In this document: positions 10,101-18,417 of the stretch, piece after piece | Layout of the letters: each line of letters opens with the position of its first letter | Position numbering within the stretch: position 1 is the stretch's first letter | Source: Psychroserpens mesophilus | Lineage (GTDB): Bacteria > Bacteroidota > Bacteroidia > Flavobacteriales > Flavobacteriaceae | Assembly: GCF_000826645.1 (NCBI RefSeq) | Contig: NZ_JXJP01000001.1 | Coordinates: forward strand, 62,001-126,000 | Reading direction: 5' to 3' | DNA length: 64,000 nucleotides | Position numbers and translations under genes: made by a program | The notes under the pieces: model-generated | What the model was told of the DNA's origin: nothing | Databases searched by the model: none | The model's input: only the letters and a program-made list of their open reading frames with translations

Positions 10101-10992
10101 AGGAACAAGGTTACCATCGCGATATCTTCCTGTCGGTCAAGGGTTTTTTACTGAAATTGTAGCTAATGGAACCGTTGTGTTTAAAAATAGTCAGCGAATT
10201 TTTATTAAAGAAAGCGATGCTAATGGCACCTATGATACAGGTTCGGTATTTTTAAGAACAGGCAATAGTTCTGCTAATGAAACGACTTCAGATTCAGAAA
10301 ATATCATTCAAAAAATTAGAATTGAATTTGCATCAGTTGACGGTCCAGATGCACGTCGGGAATTATTATTAGGTTTCAGTTCGTTGACGTCTGATGCTTT
10401 TGATTATGGATACGAAGCAAAAAATGCATCTGAAAACGAGAATGATTTAAATCTCATATTAGATGATGAATTAATGCTTATGCAATCATATGGCCCAATT
10501 TCAGATGAAAAAGTGGTTCCGCTGGTTTTAAATACTTCAGGGAATTATAGTTTTACCATAAAAGCGACACAATTAGAATATATTGACGAAGACCAAGAAG
10601 TCTATCTCAAAGATAATCTAACTGGAGCTTATTTCAATCTGAAAAGTGAACAGGCTTACGAGTTTACTTCAGAATCAGGAGTATTTCAAACAAGATTTGA
10701 AATTGTATTTAAAGAACAGGAAGACACACTTTCAACTCCTGAAAATGGTTATCAATACAATCTAATTTATTTTAATAACGATACAAATAGGTTAATTGTA
10801 AAAGGACTTCAAACTGATGTTGATCAAATCATGTTGTTAAACGTCTTAGGGCAATCTATACTAGAATTTACAAATGTTAATGCACAAGACTTACAAAACG
10901 GATTAGAAATTTCAAATGTCAATAGTGGTACATATGTTGTGTATATCAAAACGAAACGAATGACTAAGACTAAGAAAATAATTATTAATTAG
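7147..10992 (+). CDS. Giant secreted protein: thrombospondin type 3 repeats, LamG domain, T9SS sorting domain
   Basis: 1281 residues. A signal peptide (ending QLAIAQ) leads into acidic calcium-binding thrombospondin type 3 repeats, with DNDGIPD-type units near residues 25-50, 275-300 and 330-355 and looser ones to about 410. A concanavalin/LamG domain follows (about 427-590: [48 protein letters not shown]). A long middle part has no family I recognise. The last 80 residues ([32 protein letters not shown]) form a type A C-terminal sorting domain, which directs export through the type IX system and surface attachment. Likely an adhesin or matrix protein. Confidence 0.88.
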   Translation: MKLRRLYTLFFLILLSGSQLAIAQDADNDGIPDHLDLDDDNDGIPDVVERQGVAVSGGSECGGEVDFNFNAFPTEVSGDGNDATILLGEVFRFANIGTGVDALITIVDVIGATVTDLDDNGSNPTYFKPNLEFNNMLPEQEAYVEFNIQLVQSGTAIPIVVPEIFININDIDGNSTLFEIDQIQIPFSYVIDSPTNVTVTEEPNFLVAISGDTNYTGTSNIFPNNNIAARYFDFSSYTVRLGIRARTHINYVVRRYSLEFSCVTNFVNPQTVSTDTDDDGIPNYLDIDSDNDGIPDNVEAQSTIGYLQPSTSVNASGIPDNYGTGLMPQDTDADGIPDYLDTDADNDGTLDIFESGLATTLSGIDTDNDGLDDNFETNGVNDAVQDVNEDIDNPSALPDADGDLLTGGEVDYRDLFDTNPPTVAALDFDGVNDHLSCNGFVDELDQVTIMAWVKIDNSASGTMTIAGEDISCRLFVENGNTLGFSTKTNGNTENSVLGSSINYNEWHHVTGTFSAANGRNELFIDGELVAFHNGATGATIDVTTNSNGRFEVGRRSSRISDKEYFKGEIDELRVFDAALTAEQIQQIVYQEITNNSGKVRGALIDKDIINHSTSATIAWTNLLAYYPMSDVRGNTLNDFSQYSRSLTITGITAMQPQTAPMPFQTNSSGDWSDESIWLHGDVWDIENVATNKDWSIINIKNDIITSSSHTNLGLFIDANKKLTIIGDHKVENTWYFELNGTLDLSDDSQLIQNSYSDLVTSSQGKILRRQEGHASVYWYNYWASPVGVTGATALTNNNTNTNNTNNSDFRLNLLKKGDGSNMTFTNAYHQIGSLSTRWLYTYKNGVTYLDYTAINQSTDLEAGIGYTQKGTGTSDPEQQYLFEGKPNNGTVAINVTDTGGNGSVPTVSRTTYLLGNPYPSAIDVHEFIDDNVGVIGGSIQLWQQWSGNSHYLNAYNGGYAVVTKLGSVRASQFIGINGGSTGGEEGTRLPSRYLPVGQGFFTEIVANGTVVFKNSQRIFIKESDANGTYDTGSVFLRTGNSSANETTSDSENIIQKIRIEFASVDGPDARRELLLGFSSLTSDAFDYGYEAKNASENENDLNLILDDELMLMQSYGPISDEKVVPLVLNTSGNYSFTIKATQLEYIDEDQEVYLKDNLTGAYFNLKSEQAYEFTSESGVFQTRFEIVFKEQEDTLSTPENGYQYNLIYFNNDTNRLIVKGLQTDVDQIMLLNVLGQSILEFTNVNAQDLQNGLEISNVNSGTYVVYIKTKRMTKTKKIIIN

Positions 10993-11144
10993 CATTTGAA
11001 AATAAAATTAGCAGCTATTTTATCATTCAGTCAGTAGTTTTTTAGCACATTATCTTTTTTATAAGCATCTTCATAGGTAATATTTGCTTACCATATTTAA
11101 AATTTCAAACTTTAGTACTACCAACCCCTTTTAACTAACTAAAC

Positions 11145-11723
11145 ATGGAAAATCCAGGCTTTGATTTTCTTAAGTCAAATTTTAATGTTTCCAAAGAAAC
11201 GTTTGTAATTCTTAAAAACCTATCTACTAAAAAAACACTAACCTCTGGAGACAAAACAATCGCACAAGGAGGCATGAGTAATAATCTTTACTTTTTAACT
11301 TCGGGATTAATGAGGTCTGTCCGTATTTCAGAAAGAGGTAAAGAATACACAAAAAATTTGTATTCACCCATTAGTTTTGTTGGTCCGTTTAGTTCGATTT
11401 TAACTAAAAAACCTTCACTTTTAACCTATGAAGCATTAACAGATTGTATTGTTTACGAAGTTGATTATGAGGATTTTTTTAAGTTGACACAAACTGTTAT
11501 TGAAATTAGTAATTTATACAACAGAGTTTTAGAATATCTGTTTTTAATTTATGAGCAAAAGCAATTTGAGTCTATTTCTCTAAATGCTACAGAGCGCTAT
11601 CAATTATTGAAAAGTCGAATTCCTGATATAGATAAGCAAATTGCACAACATCAAATCGCTTCTTATCTCAATATTACGCCAGTTCAGTTAAGTAGAATTA
11701 GGAAAGAATTAAAACAGAATTAA
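11145..11723 (+). CDS. Crp/Fnr-family transcriptional regulator
   Basis: 192 residues: an N-terminal cyclic-nucleotide-binding-like beta barrel (about 10-125, GGMSNNLYFLTSGLMRS is the roll) and a C-terminal helix-turn-helix (QHQIASYLNITPVQLSRIRK, ending near the C-terminus). This is the common Bacteroidota subfamily with a short, degenerate DNA-binding region. Residues for cAMP binding are not evident and there are no Fnr cluster cysteines, so the ligand is unknown. It is monocistronic, followed by a candidate small RNA and a terminator. Confidence 0.88.
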   Translation: MENPGFDFLKSNFNVSKETFVILKNLSTKKTLTSGDKTIAQGGMSNNLYFLTSGLMRSVRISERGKEYTKNLYSPISFVGPFSSILTKKPSLLTYEALTDCIVYEVDYEDFFKLTQTVIEISNLYNRVLEYLFLIYEQKQFESISLNATERYQLLKSRIPDIDKQIAQHQIASYLNITPVQLSRIRKELKQN

Positions 11724-11732
11724 CATATGTTA

Positions 11733-11763
11733 TTTGGTTTTGCACAAGAAGTACTTACGTTTG
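11733..11763 (+). promoter_or_regulatory. Promoter with both -33 and -7 elements
   Basis: TTTG at 11733-11736 and TACGTTTG at 11756-11763 are separated by 19 bp, matching the Bacteroidota sigma-ABfr consensus (TTTG, 17-23 bp, TAnnTTTG). It begins 10 bp after the Crp/Fnr stop codon and faces a terminator about 50 bp downstream, with no ORF between. Confidence 0.6.
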
Positions 11764-11767
11764 TAAT

Positions 11768-11843
11768 CTAACTAGCTAACCTTTAATCCCAAATATCTAA
11801 TAGCAGATTTTAAAAAGCAAACATTCAAATGTTTGCTTTTTTT
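11768..11843 (+). ncRNA. Candidate small RNA of about 75 nt
   Basis: A consensus promoter (11733-11763) is followed after about 50 nt of non-coding sequence by a strong intrinsic terminator (stem 11815-11838 with a T-run). A transcript would be about 75 nt. There is no start codon with a usable frame inside. The alternative is that the hairpin merely ends the Crp/Fnr mRNA and the promoter match is chance. No known RNA family is recognised. Confidence 0.4.
11812..11843 (+). terminator. Intrinsic terminator
   Basis: A perfect 11-bp stem, AAGCAAACATT paired with AATGTTTGCTT around a 2-nt turn (11815-11838), is followed by a T-run. It would end the Crp/Fnr mRNA and the candidate small RNA. Confidence 0.85.
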
Positions 11844-11939
11844 ATTAGTCAAATCTCAGAAAAACCTATCTAATTGCAGGTCATGTGACTTCGTTCTCAT
11901 TTTTGTGTCTAAACTGTGAGATTCACTAGTATTCTTCTC

Positions 11940-12047
11940 ATGGACAAAGCTAAAATGGTCATTTCAATACTAGCATTATTATGTATAATTATAATGGTGT
12001 TTGTAAGCGTCTATACTATTATTATTGAATTATTTTCAGCCTCATGA
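11940..12047 (+). CDS. Candidate 35-residue single-span membrane protein
   Basis: The frame begins MDKAKMVISILALLCIII and continues hydrophobically to residue 29, then ends ELFSAS: a short charged head, one transmembrane helix and a short tail. The stop overlaps the start of the next tiny ORF (ATGA). It matches no family I know. The coding call rests on the clean membrane-helix design and the coupling; it could be a chance AT-rich frame. Confidence 0.35.
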   Translation: MDKAKMVISILALLCIIIMVFVSVYTIIIELFSAS

Positions 12048-12118
12048 AAAACTTAAAAAGAATCATTTCCTTAGTGGCTTTATTAATCATATTTGTGATT
12101 GTGATTTTTAAGATCTGA
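12044..12118 (+). CDS. Candidate 24-residue membrane peptide overlapping the previous ORF
   Basis: MKNLKRIISLVALLIIFVIV followed by IFKI: a basic head and one hydrophobic helix. Its ATG overlaps the TGA of the upstream tiny ORF by four bases, the arrangement of translationally coupled genes. No family is recognised. Whether it is translated cannot be told from sequence alone. Confidence 0.35.
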   Translation: MKNLKRIISLVALLIIFVIVIFKI

Positions 12119-12346
12119 TTTATTGTCAAAATAGATGATATAAATCACATAGCTCTATTACCAGTAATGCTTTCTCATTTTTAATAGAATACACCTATAA
12201 TTTTCCTAAAATTCATTAATTTCGCGACTCGATTAGAACAATGATATTATGAGCGTTAAAACTTTGGTTTAACGATACTTGCATTTCGCATTTTATTTAC
12301 GATTAAAGTTGACATCTGTCTATAATAACAAACTAAAAACTATCCG
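12119..12346 (+). other. Intergenic region upstream of ileS with a short inverted repeat
   Basis: 228 bp with no coding frame I can support. It holds an inverted repeat CGTTAAA / TTTAACG (12254-12260 and 12268-12274) about 75 bp before the ileS start. A near-consensus -7 box (TAATTTCG) lies upstream of it. No T-box features are seen. Confidence 0.4.
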
Positions 12347-15300
12347 ATGAAATTTCCTGAATATAAAGGACTTGACTTGCCAAAAGTAGCAGAAGACATT
12401 CTAAACTATTGGGAAGCGAATAACATCTTTGAAAAAAGTATTTCTACCAGAGAAGGTAATAAGCCATTTGTGTTTTTTGAAGGACCACCTTCAGCAAATG
12501 GATTACCAGGAGTGCATCATGTTTTAGCACGTGCTATAAAAGATATTTTTCCTCGCTATAAAACCATGAAAGGGTTTCAGGTAAAGAGAAAAGCCGGTTG
12601 GGATACACATGGTTTGCCTATTGAATTAGGCGTAGAAAAAGAATTAGGAATCACTAAAGAAGATATCGGAAAAACAATCTCTGTTGAAGATTACAATGCT
12701 GCATGTCGGAAAGCAGTGATGCGTTATACTGATGTCTGGAACGACCTCACTCAAAAGATGGGTTATTGGGTAAATATGGAGGATCCATACATTACTTACG
12801 ATCCTAAATACATGGAGAGCGTTTGGTGGTTGCTTAAACAAATTTATGACAAGAGTTTACTGTATAAAGGGTATACCATTCAGCCATATTCACCAAAGGC
12901 AGGAACTGGTTTAAGTTCTCATGAGTTGAATCAACCTGGAACTTATCAAGATGTGACTGATACAACGGTTGTAGCTCAGTTTAAGGCAAATGAAAATTCA
13001 TTACCTGATTTTTTACAAAATGAAGGCGATATTTACTTTTTAGCTTGGACGACGACTCCTTGGACTTTACCAAGTAATACTGCCTTAACGGTTGGACCTA
13101 AGATTGATTATGTCTTGGTCGAAACTTATAATCAGTACACATTCAAACCCATGAATGTGATATTAGCTAAGAAATTAGTGAATTATCAATTTGATGGTAA
13201 ATTCAAATTTGTGGAAGAAAAGTCAGACTTGTTAGCTTACAATTCTGGTGATAAAAAGATTCCTTACTTCGTTGTTAAAGAGTTTAAAGGCGCAGATTTA
13301 GTCGGAATTACCTACGAGCAATTATTACCTTATGCACTTCCAAACGACAATCCTGAACATGCGTTTAGAGTGATTTCAGGAGATTTCGTTACGACTGAAG
13401 ATGGTACAGGAATTGTTCATACAGCACCAACGTTTGGAGCAGATGATGCTTTGGTTGCAAAACAGGCAACACCAGAAGTTCCGCCTTTACTTGTTAAAGA
13501 TGTCAATGGAAATTTAGTGCCTTTAGTTGATTTACAAGGTCGCTTTAGACCAGAATTAGGTGAGTTTGCTGGCAAATATGTTAAAAACGAATATTACAAT
13601 GATGGCGAAGCTCCAGAGCGTTCTGTTGATGTTGAATTGGCTATCAAATTAAAAGAAGAAAATAAAGCCTTTAAGGTTGAAAAATATAAACACAGTTACC
13701 CAAATTGCTGGAGAACGGATAAGCCAATTTTATACTATCCGTTAGATTCCTGGTTTATTAAAGTGACTGATGTTAAAGATCGCATGCATGAGCTTAATAA
13801 AACCATAAACTGGAAACCAGAATCTACAGGTACTGGTCGATTCGGAAACTGGTTAGCAAATGCAAATGACTGGAATTTATCGCGTTCAAGATATTGGGGA
13901 ATTCCATTACCAATCTGGAGAACTGAAGATGGTAAAGAGGAAATCTGTATTGGTTCTGTTGAAGAACTGAAAAATGAAATGCAACGTGCCGTTGAGGCAG
14001 GCATAATGAAAGCTGATATTTTCCAAAGTTTTGAAATCGGAAACAATTCCGAAGAAAACTATGCTAAAATAGATTTGCATAAAAATATCGTTGATGAGAT
14101 TGTTTTGGTGTCACCAAACGGTCAGCCAATGAAGCGTGAAAGCGATTTAATTGATGTGTGGTTCGATTCTGGTTCGATGCCTTATGCACAATGGCATTAT
14201 CCTTTTGAAAACAAGGAACTTATTGATGAAGGAAAATCGTTTCCTGCCGACTTTATAGCTGAAGGTGTTGATCAAACACGTGGATGGTTTTATACTTTAC
14301 ATGCCATTGCAACGATGGTTTTCGATTCTGTAGCCTATAAAAATGTCGTGTCTAACGGTTTGGTATTAGATAAAAACGGACAAAAAATGTCGAAGCGTTT
14401 AGGCAATGCAACCGATCCTTTCGAAACTTTAGGCACTTATGGTGCAGATGCGACGCGATGGTACATGATTATGAATGCCAATCCTTGGGATAATTTAAAA
14501 TTTGATTTGGATGGTATCGAAGAGGTTAAACGTAAGTTCTTCGGAACACTATACAACACCTATTCGTTCTTTACTTTATATACCAATTTAGATAAATTCA
14601 ACTATTCTGAAGCTGATATTCCTTTGAAGGATAGACCTGAAATTGACCGTTGGATTTTATCAGAATTACATACTTTAATTCAGAAGGTAGATGCGTATTA
14701 TGCGGAATACGAACCAACAAAAGCCGCTAGAGCGATTTCAGATTTTACTCAGGATTATTTGAGTAACTGGTATGTGCGTTTAAGCAGAAGACGTTTCTGG
14801 AAAGGCGATTATCAGTCTGATAAAATTTCAGCATATCAAACTTTATATACTTGTATGGAAACCATTGCCAAGTTAGGAGCTCCAATTGCACCATTCTTTA
14901 TGGATCGTTTGTATATGGATTTAAATTCAGTGACCAAAAAAGAAGCTTTTGAGAGTATTCACCTTTCTGAATTTCCAAAGTTTGATGCGTCTTATGTTGA
15001 TAAGTCTTTAGAGCGTAAGATGGAAAGTGCGCAAACAATTTCTTCACTGGTTTTATCGTTAAGAGCTAAAGAGAAAATTAAGGTACGTCAGCCACTACAA
15101 AAAATCATGATTCCTATTGATTCTAAAGAGCAAAAGGCAGAGATTTTAGCTGTTGCAGACCTTATAAAGTCTGAAGTGAATGTAAAACAAGTTGAGGTTT
15201 TAGAAGATGCTTCCGATATATTGGTGAAACAAATTAAACCAAATTTCAAAGTTCTAGGTCCTCGTTTTGGAGCCGATATGAAAGCTGTAGCTCAGGCTGT

Positions 15301-15745
15301 TAATAATTTTTCAGCTGAAGACATCAAAAATATCGAGCAAAATGGTAGTTTAGACGTTGAAATTAATGGAAAAAACATTACTTTAGAACAATCAGATGTT
15401 GAGATTACATCAAAAGATATTGAAGGATGGCTTGTAGCAAGTTCGGGCCCATTAACAGTAGCTTTAGATGTTACCATAACTGAAGAGTTGCAAAAAGAAG
15501 GTATTGCTAGAGAATTAGTAAACAGAATTCAAAATTTACGTAAGGATTCTGGTTTTGAACTCACTGATAGAATAGCCGTACAGTTTCAAAAAGATGAACA
15601 AATTATTAATGCCATAAACAAGAATTTAGAATACATAAAAACGGAAACACTTACCGACGAATTAGAAATTTTAGAACAGCTAAAAGATGGTATAGAAATT
15701 GCCTTTGATGATGTAAATACCAAATTGTTTATACAAAAAATTTAA
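12347..15745 (+). CDS. ileS: Isoleucyl-tRNA synthetase
   Basis: Class I synthetase charging tRNA-Ile. 1132 residues, the long form usual in Bacteroidota. The ATP-site HIGH-type motif lies in GPPSANGLPGVHHVL (46-60), the editing domain (CP1) follows with TTTPWTLPSNTALTVG, and KMSKR appears in GQKMSKRLGN near residue 680. The anticodon-binding domain and a C-terminal extension rich in charged residues follow. The gene is four bases upstream of the TraR/DksA-like gene, and lspA follows, an arrangement common in Flavobacteriia. Confidence 0.98.
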   Translation: MKFPEYKGLDLPKVAEDILNYWEANNIFEKSISTREGNKPFVFFEGPPSANGLPGVHHVLARAIKDIFPRYKTMKGFQVKRKAGWDTHGLPIELGVEKELGITKEDIGKTISVEDYNAACRKAVMRYTDVWNDLTQKMGYWVNMEDPYITYDPKYMESVWWLLKQIYDKSLLYKGYTIQPYSPKAGTGLSSHELNQPGTYQDVTDTTVVAQFKANENSLPDFLQNEGDIYFLAWTTTPWTLPSNTALTVGPKIDYVLVETYNQYTFKPMNVILAKKLVNYQFDGKFKFVEEKSDLLAYNSGDKKIPYFVVKEFKGADLVGITYEQLLPYALPNDNPEHAFRVISGDFVTTEDGTGIVHTAPTFGADDALVAKQATPEVPPLLVKDVNGNLVPLVDLQGRFRPELGEFAGKYVKNEYYNDGEAPERSVDVELAIKLKEENKAFKVEKYKHSYPNCWRTDKPILYYPLDSWFIKVTDVKDRMHELNKTINWKPESTGTGRFGNWLANANDWNLSRSRYWGIPLPIWRTEDGKEEICIGSVEELKNEMQRAVEAGIMKADIFQSFEIGNNSEENYAKIDLHKNIVDEIVLVSPNGQPMKRESDLIDVWFDSGSMPYAQWHYPFENKELIDEGKSFPADFIAEGVDQTRGWFYTLHAIATMVFDSVAYKNVVSNGLVLDKNGQKMSKRLGNATDPFETLGTYGADATRWYMIMNANPWDNLKFDLDGIEEVKRKFFGTLYNTYSFFTLYTNLDKFNYSEADIPLKDRPEIDRWILSELHTLIQKVDAYYAEYEPTKAARAISDFTQDYLSNWYVRLSRRRFWKGDYQSDKISAYQTLYTCMETIAKLGAPIAPFFMDRLYMDLNSVTKKEAFESIHLSEFPKFDASYVDKSLERKMESAQTISSLVLSLRAKEKIKVRQPLQKIMIPIDSKEQKAEILAVADLIKSEVNVKQVEVLEDASDILVKQIKPNFKVLGPRFGADMKAVAQAVNNFSAEDIKNIEQNGSLDVEINGKNITLEQSDVEITSKDIEGWLVASSGPLTVALDVTITEELQKEGIARELVNRIQNLRKDSGFELTDRIAVQFQKDEQIINAINKNLEYIKTETLTDELEILEQLKDGIEIAFDDVNTKLFIQKI

Positions 15746-15749
15746 AACC

Positions 15750-16130
15750 ATGTCAACAGAGAACACAGTAAGATATTCAGACAAAGATTTAGCAGAATTT
15801 AAAGCCTTGCTATTAGATAAGATTGAAAAAGCTGAACATGATTTAGAACTTATCAAAAGTGCTTATATGAACGACCATAACAATGGAACAGATGATACGT
15901 CACCTACGTTCAAAGCTTTTGAAGAAGGTAGTGAAACCATGAGCAAAGAAGCAAACTCTCAATTAGCAATTCGTCAGGAAAAATTCATCAGAGATTTAAA
16001 AAATGCCATTATCAGAATTGAGAACAAAACCTATGGTGTTTGTCGTGTTACCGGAAAACTCATTAATAAAGAGCGTTTAAAACTCGTTCCTCATGCCACA
16101 TTGAGTATTGAAGCAAAAAACATGCAATAA
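15750..16130 (+). CDS. TraR/DksA-family protein lacking the zinc-finger cysteines
   Basis: 126 residues: an N-terminal coiled coil, then the DksA-like C-terminal segment YGVCRVTGKLINKERL and VPHATLSIEAK. DksA proteins normally carry four cysteines; only Cys98 remains here, so no zinc can be held by the classical site. The family binds in the RNA polymerase secondary channel and tunes rRNA and stringent promoters; that role is inferred here. It follows ileS after four bases and ends at a strong terminator (16151-16185). Confidence 0.85.
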   Translation: MSTENTVRYSDKDLAEFKALLLDKIEKAEHDLELIKSAYMNDHNNGTDDTSPTFKAFEEGSETMSKEANSQLAIRQEKFIRDLKNAIIRIENKTYGVCRVTGKLINKERLKLVPHATLSIEAKNMQ

Positions 16131-16150
16131 CTTCGTATTAGTTGTATATA

Positions 16151-16185
16151 AAAAACGTCTTATCTCATAAGACGTTTTTCTTTTT
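16151..16185 (+). terminator. Intrinsic terminator after ileS-traR/dksA
   Basis: A 12-bp stem AAAAACGTCTTA / TAAGACGTTTTT with a 5-nt loop is followed by CTTTTTCC, about 20 bp past the stop codon. Confidence 0.85.
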
Positions 16186-16239
16186 CCTAAAATTGTAAAC
16201 TCAATAAAAGGTTTATTTTTACACCTGTAATAACTCAAC

Positions 16240-16893
16240 ATGTCATTAAAAAAAGCGACGCTTCTCATTTTAATTATTTTAATAGTAGATCAAGTTTCTA
16301 AACTCTACATTAAAACGCATTTTGCGCTCAACGAAAGTGTAGAGGTGTTTTCATGGTTTCAAATTCTATTTGTAGAAAATGAAGGGATGGCTTGGGGAAC
16401 TAAAATAAGTGATATTGTGTCCTTTATTTCCGATAGAACTGCTAAAGTTTGTTTGACAATTTTTAGAATATTAGCCGTTATTGGAATTGGTTACTGGCTA
16501 AATAAATCTATTAAAGAGAAACAGTCTAAAACACTAATTTTTGCCGTGTCGCTTATTTTAGCTGGCGCACTTGGCAATATCATCGATTCGGTGTTTTATG
16601 GTGTCTTATTTGATTCTAGTGCTGGGCAAGTTGCATCGTTTTTGCCTGTTGAAGGTGGATATGATGCTGTATTTCACGGAAAGGTCGTAGATATGTTGCA
16701 TTTTCCGTTATGGAGTGGTGTTCTACCAGATTGGATTCCGTTTTTTGGCGGACAATATTTCACATTTTTTGAACCTGTTTTTAATATTGCAGATATGGCA
16801 ATTAGCACAGGAATTGGGATTTTAATTTTCTTCAACAGAAGAGCATTTAATAATGAAGAAAAAGTAAAAGAAACAGAAACTTCTTTAGATTAA
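16240..16893 (+). CDS. lspA: Lipoprotein signal peptidase (signal peptidase II)
   Basis: Aspartic membrane peptidase that removes signal peptides of prolipoproteins. Four hydrophobic spans, with catalytic aspartates in GNIIDSVFYG (Asp116) and FNIADMAIS (Asp185). At 217 residues it is longer than proteobacterial LspA because of a loop (about 125-175) between the last spans, usual in Bacteroidota. Its 3' end overlaps the convergent cyclo-ligase gene by four bases, so there is no terminator between them. Confidence 0.95.
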   Translation: MSLKKATLLILIILIVDQVSKLYIKTHFALNESVEVFSWFQILFVENEGMAWGTKISDIVSFISDRTAKVCLTIFRILAVIGIGYWLNKSIKEKQSKTLIFAVSLILAGALGNIIDSVFYGVLFDSSAGQVASFLPVEGGYDAVFHGKVVDMLHFPLWSGVLPDWIPFFGGQYFTFFEPVFNIADMAISTGIGILIFFNRRAFNNEEKVKETETSLD

Positions 16894-17453
16894 AAGCTAT
16901 ATATCTCTTCAGGTGTAACACAATAATCTAATTGTATATCACCTTCAAAAACATCAGTAATTTCTTCTTCAGCTTCAAAAAAGGATAAGCCAATTTTTAA
17001 GGTTTCCGGATTACAATCCTTTAAAAAATTATCGTAAAATCCTTTTCCGTAACCCACGCGATGTCCTGATTTGTCAAAAGCTAATAAAGGAATAAAAACA
17101 ACTTCAATTTGATTTGAACCAATAGAAATACCATCAATAGGTTCAGGAATATGTAACGCGTTTTTTTTGATTACTGTATTGTCAGCCAACAAAAAATGAG
17201 ACATTTCTAAAGTTGAAAAGTTGCTTTTTGAAATCACAATGTGCTTGTCTTTCCCAGAGAGAATATTTAGGATGTAATCAGTATTCACTTCCTTTTGTTC
17301 TGTGATTGATAAAAAAATATGGTAAAAATTGAAATTCCAGATTGGCAAAGTAAGTAGTTGATTTGCAATGCTTAAACTTAAATCTTCAACCTGATTTTCG
17401 GAAAGTTGCTGGCGTAATACTTTATATGTCCTTCGTAATTCAGCTTTAGTCAT
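16890..17453 (-). CDS. 5-formyltetrahydrofolate cyclo-ligase
   Basis: Converts 5-formyl-THF to 5,10-methenyl-THF with ATP in folate one-carbon metabolism. 187 residues, normal for the family. The signature GHRVGYGKGFYDNFL near residue 130 is the substrate/ATP loop, and VFIPLLAFDKSG precedes it. It is the last gene of the rimB-rimK-aspartoacylase operon, overlapping the gene before it by eight bases, though its chemistry is unrelated to those neighbours. Confidence 0.94.
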   Translation of the reverse strand: MTKAELRRTYKVLRQQLSENQVEDLSLSIANQLLTLPIWNFNFYHIFLSITEQKEVNTDYILNILSGKDKHIVISKSNFSTLEMSHFLLADNTVIKKNALHIPEPIDGISIGSNQIEVVFIPLLAFDKSGHRVGYGKGFYDNFLKDCNPETLKIGLSFFEAEEEITDVFEGDIQLDYCVTPEEIYSF

Positions 17454-18417
17454 TTTTTAAAACTGTTGAAATATGAAAAATAGCATCACCTTGATAAATG
17501 ATTGGAGATTCGTTAATATTAAAGATGTAACCACCGTTTGGTGCTTTTACAAAATGATTAAAACTTCCATAAGGATCAGTAATGTTTCCAATAACATCGC
17601 CTTTAGTGACATATGAATTAATACGTACTGTAGATTTAAACATTCCAGAATAACTGGCACGAATCCATTTACTTTCAGAAATAAAAACACAGGGTTTTTT
17701 GGGTTGCGACACTTTAAATTTACTATTAAGCATTCCTAAGTGATGTAATATTCGTTTTGCGCCATTGACTCCTGTATTGGTGATATTAGTATCAATATTA
17801 AACGATTTTCCTCCTTCAAAAAGTAATATGGGAATGCCAAGTCTATAACAAGTTTTTCTGAATGATTTATTGAGGTTTTTAGAGTACAATACAAAGGGAG
17901 CACCAAAAATTTTAGCGAGTTCTTTTAGGTTTTTCTCGCCTTTTATAATGCGTACTTGTGCTGCATTAAAACGATCTGCTCCTCCAGTATGAAAATCCAT
18001 AACCAAATCGGCATGAGGTAAAACTTCTGTCACCAATTTAAAGGCCACTCGACTCGCTAAAGATCCACCTTTTATGCCAGGAAACACGCGATTCAAATCA
18101 CGACCATCAGGAAATTCGCGATCTAAATGAATAAATCCGAATACATTTATAACTGGCACACAAATAATAGTGCCTTTTTTAGGTTTGTTAATACCTTTAG
18201 CAATAAGTTGTCTTACGATTTCTACACCATTAACTTCGTCGCCATGAATACCAGCTGTAATTAAAACTGTTGGACCAGGTTTTTTTGAGCGTTCTATAAT
18301 AATGGGAACATCAATTGTATTTTGCGTATGAAGCTTAGCAACATTAAAACTTACAGTTGCACTTTTTCCCAGAGCAACTTTTTCACCTAAAATTTCTAAG
18401 ACATCTTTAGCACTCAT
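17446..18417 (-). CDS. Succinylglutamate desuccinylase/aspartoacylase-family zinc hydrolase
   Basis: 323 residues of the M14-like AstE/ASPA family. Zinc ligands are seen in GIHGDEVNG (His58, Glu61) and DFHTGG (His near 145); GRDLNRVFPG holds substrate-binding Arg/Asn. A C-terminal beta domain (SGMFKSTVRINSYVTKGDVI) follows. The family removes acyl groups from N-acyl amino acids, or acts as a carboxypeptidase. It directly abuts rimK, a conserved pairing that hints at trimming of glutamate-type peptides; that link is inference. Confidence 0.88.
   Translation of the reverse strand: MSAKDVLEILGEKVALGKSATVSFNVAKLHTQNTIDVPIIIERSKKPGPTVLITAGIHGDEVNGVEIVRQLIAKGINKPKKGTIICVPVINVFGFIHLDREFPDGRDLNRVFPGIKGGSLASRVAFKLVTEVLPHADLVMDFHTGGADRFNAAQVRIIKGEKNLKELAKIFGAPFVLYSKNLNKSFRKTCYRLGIPILLFEGGKSFNIDTNITNTGVNGAKRILHHLGMLNSKFKVSQPKKPCVFISESKWIRASYSGMFKSTVRINSYVTKGDVIGNITDPYGSFNHFVKAPNGGYIFNINESPIIYQGDAIFHISTVLKND

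Noticed and set aside
12241-12346. T-box riboswitch upstream of ileS
   Set aside because: There is no T-box sequence, no specifier-loop arrangement and no terminator hairpin; only a short inverted repeat is present.
13735-14046. A 103-codon open frame antisense to ileS
   Set aside because: It lies fully inside ileS on the other strand, has no domain, no promoter box and no start context; it is a shadow frame of a well-defined gene.
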